Shown here: positions 10,068 to 18,176 of the stretch, piece after piece
Position numbering within the stretch: the first letter of the stretch is position 1
Layout: each line of letters begins with the position of its first letter
From: Lentisphaeria bacterium
GTDB taxonomy: Bacteria > Verrucomicrobiota > Lentisphaeria > Oligosphaerales > Oligosphaeraceae
DNA: 64,000 nucleotides
NCBI GenBank assembly: GCA_016288215.1
Contig: JAEEYQ010000033.1
Coordinates: 1 to 64,000, forward strand
Reading direction: 5' to 3'
Notes under the pieces: model-generated
Databases searched by the model: none
What the model was told of the DNA's origin: nothing
What the model saw: the letters and a program-made list of their open reading frames with translations, nothing else
Position numbers and translations under genes: made by a program

Positions 10068-10565
10068 ATGAAGGTTGAAACGAGCGGCACGTACCATGGC
10101 GTCATCGAGAATATGCAGCTGGTCCGTCTGGCGGACGGCAAATCCGCATTCAAGGTGTATTTTGTCAGCATCGAGGGGCGGCCGGAGCCGACTCGCTTCG
10201 AATGGTCGAAGACGGCCATGGACAAGGCGGCCTTTCTGAAGGCCTTTGAGGCTCGCGGCGTGGAGGGCGTCGGCTTCGTGACGGCGTTTCCCCACATCAC
10301 GAAAATCTTCCGCTACAACCCGAAGTCGGAGGTCATTCTGACCGTGAAGGCCTACAACACCGTGACGGGAGCGGAGATCAATCTGGACCGCGGCGAAGGC
10401 TACATGGAGTTCGCCTGTCTGGCGGAGGCGATGATCGCCGATGGCGAATACCGCCTGTGGGGCAAGGCCGCCTCTGTGGAGGAATACCTTGCGGCATCCT
10501 GTCCCATGGAACGGGCCGACATCGTCCGCGAAGGCAAGCTAAAAGCCTACTGGGAAGGGAATTAG
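10068..10565 (+). CDS. Conserved-looking hypothetical protein, 165 residues
   Basis: I do not recognise this family. The product is soluble, with no signal peptide or membrane segment. It starts with a beta-rich stretch (SGTYHGVIENMQLVRL, FKVYFVSIEG) and includes FPHITKIFRYNPKSEVILTV and a helical C-terminus. ATG 10068 has an excellent AGGAGG 5 nt upstream; the upstream ATG at 10053 has none. It stands alone: the gap before it (9993-10067) is AT-rich and holds ATAAGTTATTTATAATCAAT-like sequence, and a strong hairpin (10646-10690) follows. Codon use matches its neighbours. Confidence 0.7.
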   Translation: MKVETSGTYHGVIENMQLVRLADGKSAFKVYFVSIEGRPEPTRFEWSKTAMDKAAFLKAFEARGVEGVGFVTAFPHITKIFRYNPKSEVILTVKAYNTVTGAEINLDRGEGYMEFACLAEAMIADGEYRLWGKAASVEEYLAASCPMERADIVREGKLKAYWEGN

Positions 10566-10579
10566 GAGTTTTGGAGTTT

Positions 10580-10800
10580 TGGGGGACACGAGCCTCAAAA
10601 AGAGCCACAACGGGGCCGAAGTGGCGATCGTAAGTCCACTTGACATCGTGCCCAAAAAAGAGCCGCGTTGCGGCTCTTTTTTGGGCACGACGTCATGCGA
10701 ACTTGCCACGGCATGTGTTTTGCAAGGCTTAATTAACGAAACCCGGGGGGCATGGCCTCCCCTTGACCACACGGCCCCAACGGTGCCGAATTACAAGCCA
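10580..10800. repeat. Palindromic repeat cluster, GCCCCAACGGGGC family, copy 1
   Basis: The stretch holds fragments such as CAACGGGGCCGAAGTGG, AAGTCCACTTGACATCGTG and CACGGCCCCAACGGTGCCGAA. The segment 10611-10680 closely matches 13297-13372. The family resembles REP-type extragenic palindromes. No gene is visible from 10566 to 11352. Confidence 0.65.
10646..10690. terminator. Perfect 21-bp hairpin, likely bidirectional terminator
   Basis: TCGTGCCCAAAAAAGAGCCGC (10646-10666) pairs fully with 10670-10690 around a 3-nt loop. The A-run before and the T-run after the GC core would serve as U-tracts in both directions. It lies 80 bp beyond the hypothetical gene ending at 10565. Confidence 0.7.
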
Positions 10801-11005
10801 TGACAATGGCTACCATAGAAGTCACAGGCTCAAAGTAACGCGTTTTTGGGACAAAAAAGACCATCGCGAGTGGCAAAATGCGAAAAAAGCATGACAAAAT
10901 AAAGTGCACTTTAGATTTTACATAAATTTGGATGGGACTCGCATGGCGGACACAGTTCTTCCCCTCAGCGAGAACCTCTTCATCATGCCTTCTGCCATCA
11001 TCTGA

Positions 11006-11036
11006 AAAAACGAGAGACGCGAGACGAGAGACGGGG
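11006..11036. repeat. Short GACGAGAGACG-type low-complexity block
   Basis: A run of GAGACG-like hexamers of the same family as 2726-2932. It immediately precedes the TAATTCC-type tandem array. Confidence 0.6.
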
Positions 11037-11049
11037 GTGTCACTTTTCA

Positions 11050-11275
11050 CTCTTCACTTGACAAATTCCTAATTTCTCATTCCTAATTCTCTTTTCACTT
11101 GACAAATTTCTAATTCCTAATTTCTCATTCCTAATTCTCTTTTCACTTGACAAATTTCTAATTCCTAATTTCTCATTCCTAATTCTCTTTTCACTTGACA
11201 AATTCCTAATTTCTCATTCCCAATTCTCTTTTCACTTGACAAATTCCTAATTCCTAATTTCTCATTCCTAATTCA
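11050..11275. repeat. TAATTCC-type tandem array with 41/48-bp period
   Basis: Five units each begin TTTTCACTTGACAAATT or a close variant and continue with TAATTCC/TAATTTC/TCATTCC heptamer-like words. TTGACA recurs at 11058, 11099, 11147, 11195 and 11236, giving steps of 41, 48, 48 and 41 bp, which differ by one 7-bp word. Relatives in either orientation occur at 12222-12309, 48412-48445 and 50664-50706. Confidence 0.85.
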
Positions 11276-11352
11276 CTTTCGCCCCTCCCCCTCTTTTCAC
11301 TTCCCTTTTCACGATCAGGCTGTATATTAGGAACGGAAGGAGCAAAACAACC

Positions 11353-12231
11353 ATGGACGAACAGCTATTGGAAACCGGCCGCGCCGAACTGCGGCGTCAC
11401 AAGGACACCTATCATCTGGATTTCTCCATCGCCGATCTGGCGCCCACCCTCTGCACATTGGCCAGCGTGCCGCTGCCGTCTTCCTGCTGCGCCACGCCCA
11501 TCGCCTGCGTGGTGGATCAGGCCTCCCATCTCATGGGCGGCGTGGGGAAGGCGGAAAAACTGCTGGTCTTCTGTCCGGACGCCATCGGCGAACATCAGAG
11601 ACAACTCTATCCGGAGCAGCTTGCGCGGGTGAAGCGGCTCGCGGGCTTCGAGATCAAGTCGGCGGGGGTCATGCCAAGCGTCACGCCCGTCTGCTTCGGC
11701 TCCATCTTCAGCGGCGCGTCGCCGGAAGTCCATGGCATCAAGGAATATGCGCGTCCCATCCTGACCATCGAAACCGTCTTCGACACCTTTCCGGAGGCCG
11801 GACGGAAAGCCTGCATCATCTCACGGGACCAATGCAGCATGGACATGATATTCCGTCGGCGCAACGTGGACTATCTCGCCTTCAACAGCGATGAACGCGC
11901 CTTCCGCGCCACGGAACTGGCCATGGAATTGGGCGACTATGACCTCATCGTCTCCTACATGATGGACTACGACGAACTGGCCCACCACACGGGCATCGAC
12001 TCCCCCGACGCGGCGGCGCAAGTGGCCTTGGCCTCCGACCGCTTCGAGCGGCTTTGCGCCCTCGCCGACTCGCTGTGGAAGGCCCGCAACCGTGTGGTCG
12101 TCTACGCGCCGGACCATGGACAGCATGCCATCGACGACCATCACGGCGGCCATGGCATGAACCTGCCCGAGGACATGATCGTCAACCACTACTATCGCGT
12201 TTGCGGCAAAAACAGCCAGATTGATAATTAG
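11353..12231 (+). CDS. Alkaline-phosphatase-superfamily (type I phosphodiesterase-like) protein
   Basis: The 292-residue product resembles nucleotide pyrophosphatase/phosphodiesterase proteins of the alkaline phosphatase superfamily. The likely nucleophile region is MPSVTPVCFGSIFSGASPEVHGI (about residues 105-127). The metal-binding pairs are visible as MMDYDELAHHTG (about 203-214) and YAPDHGQHAIDDHHGGHG (about 256-273). There is no signal peptide, so it is probably cytoplasmic. GGAAGGAG lies 10 nt before the ATG. Its last codons (Ile-Asp-Asn-stop) run into a TAATTCC-type repeat in inverted orientation, so the stop codon is repeat-derived. Repeat arrays on both sides isolate the gene; substrate unknown. 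Confidence 0.75.
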   Translation: MDEQLLETGRAELRRHKDTYHLDFSIADLAPTLCTLASVPLPSSCCATPIACVVDQASHLMGGVGKAEKLLVFCPDAIGEHQRQLYPEQLARVKRLAGFEIKSAGVMPSVTPVCFGSIFSGASPEVHGIKEYARPILTIETVFDTFPEAGRKACIISRDQCSMDMIFRRRNVDYLAFNSDERAFRATELAMELGDYDLIVSYMMDYDELAHHTGIDSPDAAAQVALASDRFERLCALADSLWKARNRVVVYAPDHGQHAIDDHHGGHGMNLPEDMIVNHYYRVCGKNSQIDN

Positions 12232-12309
12232 GAATTTGAAATTAGGAATTAGGAATGAGGAATGAGAAATTAGAAATTTGGTATTAGGAATGGAATTAGG
12301 AATTAGGAG
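12222..12309. repeat. TAATTCC-type low-complexity block, inverted orientation
   Basis: GGAATTAGGAATGAGGAATGAG-like words fill the gap between two convergent genes. It supplies the TAG stop of the gene ending at 12231 and is followed by a CTAG-rich stretch to 12330. Confidence 0.75.
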
Positions 12310-12330
12310 CTTCTAGAGCTAGTCTAGCAG
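12303..12330. repeat. CTAG-rich short repeat
   Basis: GCTTCTAGAGCTAGTCTAGC contains three CTAG tetramers in 20 bp. Comparable clusters occur at 28774-28820, 39461-39484 and 54531-54580. Confidence 0.5.
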
Positions 12331-13130
12331 TGGCGGATGCCGTTCAGGCGGACTCCGACGGCGATTGGCTTCTCAAAGTCGATGGCGGGATTCTCCTTCC
12401 GGATGCGGCTTGAAAAGGCCGACCAAGTCTCGCCTTGGTTGGCCCGCGTCTTCCAGAGCCCCCAAAGCGTGTCGCCCTGACGGATCACATAACCATCGGC
12501 GGAGGAGGGGCTAGTCGCCGGAGCGTCGGCGGCAAATGGCTCCCGTTCACGCTCCCGCCGCGCCACCAGCCCCGGCAGGACCTTTCCGCCGACTTTGCAG
12601 TAGAGCGCCAATGCGTGGTGTATCGCGTTCATGTCGTTGGCCTGAATGGCCTTTTCAAGCGTCTCCTTGTTCGTCGGCGACGGGCCAAGATTATAGTAGA
12701 ACGACGCCAGCGCACCCTGCTGGCATGGCGTCATGGCGGCGATGTTCGGATGGCGCTTCATGACCGTCTCCATGATCGCGTCGATATGCATGCCCAGCCC
12801 TTTCAGAATCCATTCCAGGCCCACATCGCCGCCGGAGCGCACGTACTCCTCCCGCAAGTCGGCCGCCATCAGGTCATAGCGCATGCCGTAGCCCAAGGTC
12901 GGTTTGCCCTTGAGCGTCTTTGCCCATTCGCCGTAGCTCCGGCCGCCCGGAAGCCATATGTTCTTGGTGTCCGCATCGTCATAGACCGGAAACAGAGCCC
13001 GTTCGTCCGGCCTGCATGGGCCCAATGCGGTCTTGAGGGCTCCCGAATCGTCCCTTACGGCACGGATGACTCCCTCGTTTTCAATCAAAAACCGCCTTGC
13101 CTCCTGATGCGCCTCTGCCGAAAGAATCAT
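12324..13130 (-). CDS. GH24 (T4-type) lysozyme/endolysin-like protein with LysM-like tail
   Basis: The 268-residue product looks like a phage-type muramidase that cleaves the glycan strands of peptidoglycan. The probable catalytic Glu is in FLIENEG (about residue 16-19). An insertion of about 50 residues separates it from KPTLGYGMRYDL (about 85-96). The conserved downstream block is MTPCQQGALASFYYNLG, and GLVARREREREPF is the usual GH24 C-terminal signature. A LysM-like segment follows (YVIRQGDTLWGLWK). There is no signal peptide or adjacent holin. ATG 13130 is preferred over 13190 because CAGGAG lies 9 nt upstream. It may be a domesticated endolysin or a prophage relic. The stop codon lies in a CTAG-rich repeat. 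Confidence 0.8.
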   Translation of the reverse strand: MILSAEAHQEARRFLIENEGVIRAVRDDSGALKTALGPCRPDERALFPVYDDADTKNIWLPGGRSYGEWAKTLKGKPTLGYGMRYDLMAADLREEYVRSGGDVGLEWILKGLGMHIDAIMETVMKRHPNIAAMTPCQQGALASFYYNLGPSPTNKETLEKAIQANDMNAIHHALALYCKVGGKVLPGLVARREREREPFAADAPATSPSSADGYVIRQGDTLWGLWKTRANQGETWSAFSSRIRKENPAIDFEKPIAVGVRLNGIRHC

Positions 13131-13282
13131 GCCCCGAAACTCCTGCTGTGAAAAAAATACCGTTGCCGGCCGAGCAGCCGTCCATGCCATTACAATAGCA
13201 CATCTTTGGCATCGTCAACTCCGCAGCCCGTCATTTTTATCCAAGAGCCGCAAATTCGCTCAACCTGGGGGAAAGGCATCCC

Positions 13283-13620
13283 AAAAGATTTCACGGCCCC
13301 AACGGGGCCGAAGTGGTAATGACAAGTCCACATGACGTCGTGTCCCCAAAAGAGCCGCAACGCGGCTCAATTAACTTAACCCCGGGTTGAGCAAAGCGAA
13401 ACCCGGGGGTAAGGGCCAAAACTCTTGATTAACGGCCCCAACGGGGCCGAATTCGAAGGCCGCATGTCTAATTCAGCCCCGTTGGGGCTGTGAAGTCATG
13501 GGGGGAGCCTTGTCCCCGGGTTTCGCTTCGCTCAACCCAGGGTTACGTTAATTTGGCCCTTTCAGGGCCTTGCAAAACACATGACATGACAAGCTTCCAT
13601 GCCATCGTGCCACACAAAAG
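13283..13620. repeat. Palindromic repeat cluster, GCCCCAACGGGGC family, copy 2
   Basis: A 340-bp mosaic of palindromes: GGCCCCAACGGGGCC, CCCCGGGTTGAGCAAAGCG with its complement, GTCCCCGGGTTTCGCTTCGC, and GGCCCTTTCAGGGCC. One half matches 10611-10680. The surrounding gap 13131-13943 contains no gene I can support, apart from the promoter of the first prepilin-like gene. Confidence 0.75.
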
Positions 13621-13783
13621 AGCCACGAAGGGAACCATGCTCTATATACATATATATACTATAGAGATGGGCAACCCCATGAGACCGAAAGACGCCATCA
13701 CCCCAATTCGCCAAAGGGACGATGAACCCTCCTTCTGGACTGCAACCCCATGATTCCCACAGAAAATTTCACTTTTTTTGAAT

Positions 13784-13857
13784 ATGTCTGACTTTTTTTC
13801 GAGGACCCTCTTGTTTTTTCAAAAATTTTTACTATAATTATAAATGTCTGACATATT
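13784..13857 (+). promoter_or_regulatory. Promoter and TGTCTGAC boxes upstream of the first prepilin-like gene
   Basis: TTGTTT (13811-13816), 16 bp, TATAAT (13833-13838) is nearly identical to the promoter at 14890-14917. ATGTCTGAC boxes lie upstream (13784-13792) and just downstream (13844-13852) of it, as expected for an operator. Confidence 0.6.
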
Positions 13858-13943
13858 CAGGCTTAATTTCCGTGGCCGGGCCGTCCGTTTGCGGCAAGGC
13901 AAGAGGTTCAAGCGTATTGTGGTCTGTGTTAAAGGAGAAAATC

Positions 13944-14663
13944 ATGAAAAAGGCATTCACCCTAATCGAACTGTTAGTCGTCATCGCGATCATCGCCACG
14001 CTGGCGGGCATGCTGCTGCCGGCGCTGGCCAAGGCACAGGACAAGGCGACGGCAATCAACTGCATTTCCAATTTACGCGGCAGCGGCCAGAGCATGCTGC
14101 TGTACATGAGTGACTTCCACCAAGTCATTCTCTGTCAGGACTTCAGTAAGACCACCGTTGCGGGCTATGACAACACGCAGCCTGCTTCTTGGGCAGGCCG
14201 TCTGATGAGTCTTGGCTACATCGAGATGAGCTCCCCCGTCGTCATGTGCCCGATCGACGGCAACAAACTGGAGCTTGATTCGAGTCATCGCTACATCAAA
14301 TGCCTCGGCATCATGTGGCAGCGCGACTTCCCGTCGTCGATTGCCATTGAGACCAGCACGAATTTCCGTGCCGTGCGTGCCAACTACATGGAGGCCCCCT
14401 CCCGCACATTCATGATCTCCGATTCATGGCGTAGCGACAATAAGCATCAGAGCCACTTCGCCACCTACAATGCAGATGGCTTTAAGACCTATCGCGTCCG
14501 CCTCGCCCATGCGGAGCGTGCCAACCAGGTGTTCGTTGACGGCCATGCCACAAGCGTGACGCCTGGCGAGTATCTGGCCAACATGAAGATGACTGACATC
14601 ACGGACAAGGACAGCGGCGTCCTGTTCTTCGACCTGAAGGGTTCAGCGGTGACCTACAAATAA
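13944..14663 (+). CDS. Prepilin-like protein with C-terminal H-x9-DG motif (paralogue 1)
   Basis: The 239-residue protein opens with a type IV prepilin-type signal ([17 protein letters not shown]) and a hydrophobic helix ending [14 protein letters not shown]. The residue before the Phe is Ala, not the canonical Gly. The C-terminal part carries [12 protein letters not shown] (His, nine residues, Asp-Gly), diagnostic of the processing-associated H-x9-DG pseudopilin-like group abundant in Lentisphaerota and Planctomycetota. AAAGGAG lies 6 nt before ATG 13944. It has its own promoter and terminator. Such proteins are thought to be exported and often neighbour glycan-degradation genes, as here. 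The exact role is unknown. Confidence 0.88.
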   Translation: MKKAFTLIELLVVIAIIATLAGMLLPALAKAQDKATAINCISNLRGSGQSMLLYMSDFHQVILCQDFSKTTVAGYDNTQPASWAGRLMSLGYIEMSSPVVMCPIDGNKLELDSSHRYIKCLGIMWQRDFPSSIAIETSTNFRAVRANYMEAPSRTFMISDSWRSDNKHQSHFATYNADGFKTYRVRLAHAERANQVFVDGHATSVTPGEYLANMKMTDITDKDSGVLFFDLKGSAVTYK

Positions 14664-14677
14664 CTTGAAAGACATGA

Positions 14678-14716
14678 AGGCCGCCTGTGGAGACATGGGC
14701 GGCCTGTCCGTTTTTC
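14678..14716 (+). terminator. Intrinsic terminator after the first prepilin-like gene
   Basis: AGGCCGCC (14678-14685) pairs with GGCGGCCT (14698-14705) around a 12-nt loop and is followed by a T-run (GTCCGTTTTTCTT). It separates paralogue 1 from paralogue 2. Confidence 0.7.
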
Positions 14717-14832
14717 TTGAAATGGCGCCGTCCACGCCATTAAGCGACCATTCATGGTCACGCTGGTTCTTGCATACCCTCCGTAATGGCCTCATCGTAG
14801 CACCTTATGCGCGGTGAGTGGATCCGATGGAA

Positions 14833-14917
14833 ATGTCAGACTTTTCATAAAAATGTCAGACTTTTTTGATTTTTCTCTTATTTGGGGTATTGTTTTTTCC
14901 AAAATATTTAGTATAAT
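14833..14917 (+). promoter_or_regulatory. Promoter and ATGTCAGAC boxes upstream of the second prepilin-like gene
   Basis: Two direct copies of ATGTCAGACTTTT start at 14833 and 14853. They precede TTGTTT (14890-14895), a 16-bp spacer and TATAAT (14912-14917). The arrangement mirrors 13784-13857. The 14664-15012 gap has no gene. Confidence 0.6.
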
Positions 14918-15012
14918 TTTAGTGTGATAGAATTTTCGTTTAAATGGGCCTGTTGTGTTTTAGGAACATGACAGATGTCTGCCACGAAATCAAACAAAGA
15001 AAGGATAAGACC

Positions 15013-15768
15013 ATGAAGAAGCGTTTTACATTGATCGAACTGCTGGTCGTCATCTCCATCATCGCCACCTTAGCGGGCATGCTGCTGCCGGCGCTGGCCA
15101 AGGCACAGGACAAGGCGACGGCGATCAACTGCGTCTCCAACCTGCGTGGCGGCGGCCAGAGCATGCTGCTGTACATGAGCGACTACCACCAGCATGTGGT
15201 TTTGGATGACAGAACCCTCTCTCCGCAGAAGGAGTTCTATCCTGCTGGAAGTGACACAGCCTATTCTGCAATTTCGTGGGCAGCCCGCCTGATGGTTTTG
15301 GGCTATCTGGAAAAAGGCTCCGCCGTCGCCATGTGCCCCATCGACGGCAACACATTGCCCCTTACCACAGCCAACAACACCTATCTGCTTTGTTATGGAA
15401 CAGGCTGGGTCTCTGAATATTCCGCGGCTGCTGGCATAGACACAACTGATCACAATGGTAAAATCATTCGCTTACTGAAAGCCAGTTATCTGGATGCTCC
15501 CTCCGCCACGTTCATGCTGCAGGATTCCTGGCGCGCTGACCAGAGCCGCCAGAGCCACTGCTCCAGCTACTACCATGGTACATACATGTGCCGTCTCGCC
15601 CATGCCGAGCGCGTCAATCAGGTGTTCATCGACGGCCATGCGGCTTCCGTCTCCCCTGGCGAAGACTTGGCCAACATGAAGAAAGTCGGTGTCCGTAATT
15701 CGACCAACGGCATCAACTTCTTCACGCTGAAAGGCCAGAAGATCACCGGCTACGGCAAGACCAATTAG
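15013..15768 (+). CDS. Prepilin-like protein with C-terminal H-x9-DG motif (paralogue 2)
   Basis: The 251-residue protein is a close paralogue of the genes at 13944 and 15859: [17 protein letters not shown], then the helix and [20 protein letters not shown]. Arg occupies the -1 position of the prepilin cleavage site. CPIDGN lies mid-protein and [12 protein letters not shown] near the C-terminus. ATG 15013 follows AAGGATAAGACC; an upstream in-frame ATG at 14944 would hide the signal. The spacing to paralogue 3 is 90 bp with no obvious terminator, so the two may be co-transcribed. Confidence 0.88.
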   Translation: MKKRFTLIELLVVISIIATLAGMLLPALAKAQDKATAINCVSNLRGGGQSMLLYMSDYHQHVVLDDRTLSPQKEFYPAGSDTAYSAISWAARLMVLGYLEKGSAVAMCPIDGNTLPLTTANNTYLLCYGTGWVSEYSAAAGIDTTDHNGKIIRLLKASYLDAPSATFMLQDSWRADQSRQSHCSSYYHGTYMCRLAHAERVNQVFIDGHAASVSPGEDLANMKKVGVRNSTNGINFFTLKGQKITGYGKTN

Positions 15769-15858
15769 TTTCCAAATTATTATATATATATTATGGTAAA
15801 GAGGCGGAGTATTTCCCCATGGAAGTTCTCCCCCGCAAACCGGAAAGGAAAAGCCCCT

Positions 15859-16581
15859 ATGAAGAAGCGTTTTACATTGATCGAACTGCTGGTTGTCATC
15901 TCCATCATCGCGACGTTGGCGGGCATGCTGCTGCCGGCGCTGGCCAAGGCGAAGGACAAGGCGACGGCCATCAACTGTGTGTCCAACATGCGGGGCAGTG
16001 CCCAGAGCATGTTGCTCTACATGTCGGATTTCTCTAAGCAAATCCTGATTGAGGACCGCAGCCCGTCCACCATCGGCGGCACCGGCGGCCCGATCTCCTG
16101 GGCGGCCCGTCTGATGACCTTGGGTTACGTCGAGATGGACTCCCCCATCGTCATGTGCCCCATCGACGGCACGGATCTGAAAATCCACGATGGCTACACC
16201 ACCTATCTGGAAGTCTACGGCATCATGGACTTCAACGAAATGCCTAGCGCGGCCGTCATCAACAAATCCAGCCCCGTTCTTCACCGCATGGTGAATGCCA
16301 GCTATCTGGTGGCCCCCTCCGCCACTCATATGATGGCGGACTCCGGTCGCCTCTATGATGATGGTTTTGCCACATGCCACTACGCCTCCGCCAACAAACT
16401 CACGCTAAACATGCGCACAGCCCATTCGGGCCAGATCAACCAGGCGTTCGTCGACGGCCATGTGGCCGCCAACACCCCCGGCCAGGCCCTGCAGGTTCTG
16501 CAGAAGTCCGACAACACCCAAAAAGCCAACGGCATCAAGTACTTCACGCTGAAAGGCGAAGGCCCCTACGTCATCAAATAA
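15859..16581 (+). CDS. Prepilin-like protein with C-terminal H-x9-DG motif (paralogue 3)
   Basis: The 240-residue protein shares the first ~60 residues with paralogue 2 almost exactly, then diverges. [12 protein letters not shown] is the H-x9-DG motif. Cysteines and CPIDGT in the middle match the paralogues. ATG 15859 follows GGAAAGGAAAAG; an in-frame start at 15793 would add 22 residues before the signal. It sits 110 bp ahead of the GHL-type gene at 16692. Strong conservation of the N-terminal coding DNA among the three copies suggests recent duplication or gene conversion. Confidence 0.88.
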   Translation: MKKRFTLIELLVVISIIATLAGMLLPALAKAKDKATAINCVSNMRGSAQSMLLYMSDFSKQILIEDRSPSTIGGTGGPISWAARLMTLGYVEMDSPIVMCPIDGTDLKIHDGYTTYLEVYGIMDFNEMPSAAVINKSSPVLHRMVNASYLVAPSATHMMADSGRLYDDGFATCHYASANKLTLNMRTAHSGQINQAFVDGHVAANTPGQALQVLQKSDNTQKANGIKYFTLKGEGPYVIK

Positions 16582-16691
16582 CATTATAACTATTTGATAT
16601 TCAATGATTTACATGGCCGGAGCCGGCTACAAAAAGCTGACTTCGGCCTGCCATATTGATATTGAATCCACTAAGAAGAAAGCCTGATACC

Positions 16692-18176
16692 ATGAAACGA
16701 CTGTTGATCTTTCTGGGGATGCTGTCCGTGTTGGTTGGTCACGGGGAGGAGACCCAATGGCGAAGCGACGCCTTCGCCATCTGGCCGGTGAAGACGGACT
16801 TTCCGCTGCAGACCTCCGTCGTGTCATGGTCGGACTGGCTGGTCTTCATGAACGCCCACAGCCGGGAGCCGGGCGTGCGTGCCATCATCAACGAGATGAC
16901 GGGCTCCGGCATCCGGCAGCTGTGGTGGCGCACCTTCGGCGGCGGCCACTGCCTGTACAGCAGCCAGGTGGACGGCGTGACCACGGGCAACTACGCCGGC
17001 CAGGGGGCGGACTTCTCCAAATTCAACTCTTTGAAGGAGGCGGTGAATTTCGGCCACAAACTGGGGCTGACGGTCTACGCATGGTACACGCCCATGGAGG
17101 AAGCCCACGGCTGGGCGGACAACGTGAGAAGCCGCTACACGGACATGCATCCGGAGATGAGCGACATCGATCAGGCGGGCAAGGTCCTGAACGTCCCCAG
17201 CCTGTTCTATGAAACGTACCGCAAATACAAACTGGACTTGGCCATCGAGATGCTCGAATGCGGGCCGGATGGCATTGTCATCGACTTTGAGCGGCTTGGG
17301 GCGCCTCCCCGCCGCAACAACTGGGGCTACATTCCCGCACTGCTGGAGGAATACGAGAAGGTCCATGGCAAGGGGGGCAAGCCCCAACCCAACGATCCGG
17401 ACTTCATGCGGTTCCGCGCCAATTTCGTGGGCATGCTGATGCGGGACATCGCCGCCGAGGCGAAGAAGCGGGGCAAGCGCTTCATGATCATGTTCCCCCA
17501 CACCGCCCTGCTCACGGCACACACCGACATCGAGACGTGGAACAAAGAGGGTTTCGTGGACGATTTCTACATGACCTGCGGATGGCCCTTCGACTCCGTG
17601 ACTCAGGAGCTGCTGGAGCGGTACCGCCAGAAGCTGGGCCGCCGCATCCTGCCCATCCAATATGGATTCTTCGGCACCGTTCCGGAGCTGATCGCCCAAG
17701 GCCAGAAGCTGGCCAGCTGGGGCGTGGAGGACATCACGTGGTTTGAGACCACCTATCTTCATGGCCGCGACAAATACGCCATTCCGACGACTTTGGCCTG
17801 CACCCCCCAATGCGAGATGGTCTCGCCGACGGAGCTGGATTTCTCCGGCGGCGGCGAGCTAAGCGTCTATTCCAGCGCGGAATGGGTCCTGCGCTATGGT
17901 GACGCCGTTTTGGGCCAAGGCAAGCCCGGCCAGGTGGTCAAGCTGAAGGTGCCCGCCCAGGCGGCCAAAGGACGGCTGTCCATCGCCGCCAAACTGCCGC
18001 CCAACGCGCTGGCGGCGGGCGTCGGCCTGCAGGGTGTCGCCATCTCCCAAAGTGGTGAGCGGACGAATGTTGCGACAGACGGGACCTGGACCAGCGGGGA
18101 AGGCGCGGTGAAGACCACCGGCCTCATGGGAATCCCCCCCTTCCTGGCGCCTCTGGATGAGAAAGGAGACCTGTGA
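16692..18176 (+). CDS. GHL10-like TIM-barrel protein, predicted exported glycan-active enzyme
   Basis: The 494-residue protein has a signal peptide (MKRLLIFLGMLSVLVGHG) and a TIM-barrel region resembling the glycosyl hydrolase-like GHL10 group. Visible strand ends are QLWWRTFGG, GLTVYAWYTPMEEAHG, PDGIVIDFERLG (acidic residues at the expected catalytic position) and RFMIMFPH. The last ~100 residues look like a beta-sandwich. GHL10 enzymes are inferred carbohydrate hydrolases without a well-defined substrate. It overlaps the next gene by 1 bp (stop TGA and start ATG share A18176), showing co-translation within the locus that ends at 26263. Confidence 0.75.
   Translation: MKRLLIFLGMLSVLVGHGEETQWRSDAFAIWPVKTDFPLQTSVVSWSDWLVFMNAHSREPGVRAIINEMTGSGIRQLWWRTFGGGHCLYSSQVDGVTTGNYAGQGADFSKFNSLKEAVNFGHKLGLTVYAWYTPMEEAHGWADNVRSRYTDMHPEMSDIDQAGKVLNVPSLFYETYRKYKLDLAIEMLECGPDGIVIDFERLGAPPRRNNWGYIPALLEEYEKVHGKGGKPQPNDPDFMRFRANFVGMLMRDIAAEAKKRGKRFMIMFPHTALLTAHTDIETWNKEGFVDDFYMTCGWPFDSVTQELLERYRQKLGRRILPIQYGFFGTVPELIAQGQKLASWGVEDITWFETTYLHGRDKYAIPTTLACTPQCEMVSPTELDFSGGGELSVYSSAEWVLRYGDAVLGQGKPGQVVKLKVPAQAAKGRLSIAAKLPPNALAAGVGLQGVAISQSGERTNVATDGTWTSGEGAVKTTGLMGIPPFLAPLDEKGDL

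Noticed and set aside
11050..11275. CRISPR array
   Set aside because: Repeats and spacers are made of the same heptamer words, the units vary by 7 bp and there are no unique spacers or cas genes.
13490..13753. 87-codon forward frame
   Set aside because: It is mostly palindromic repeat DNA with no coding signal or ribosome-binding site.
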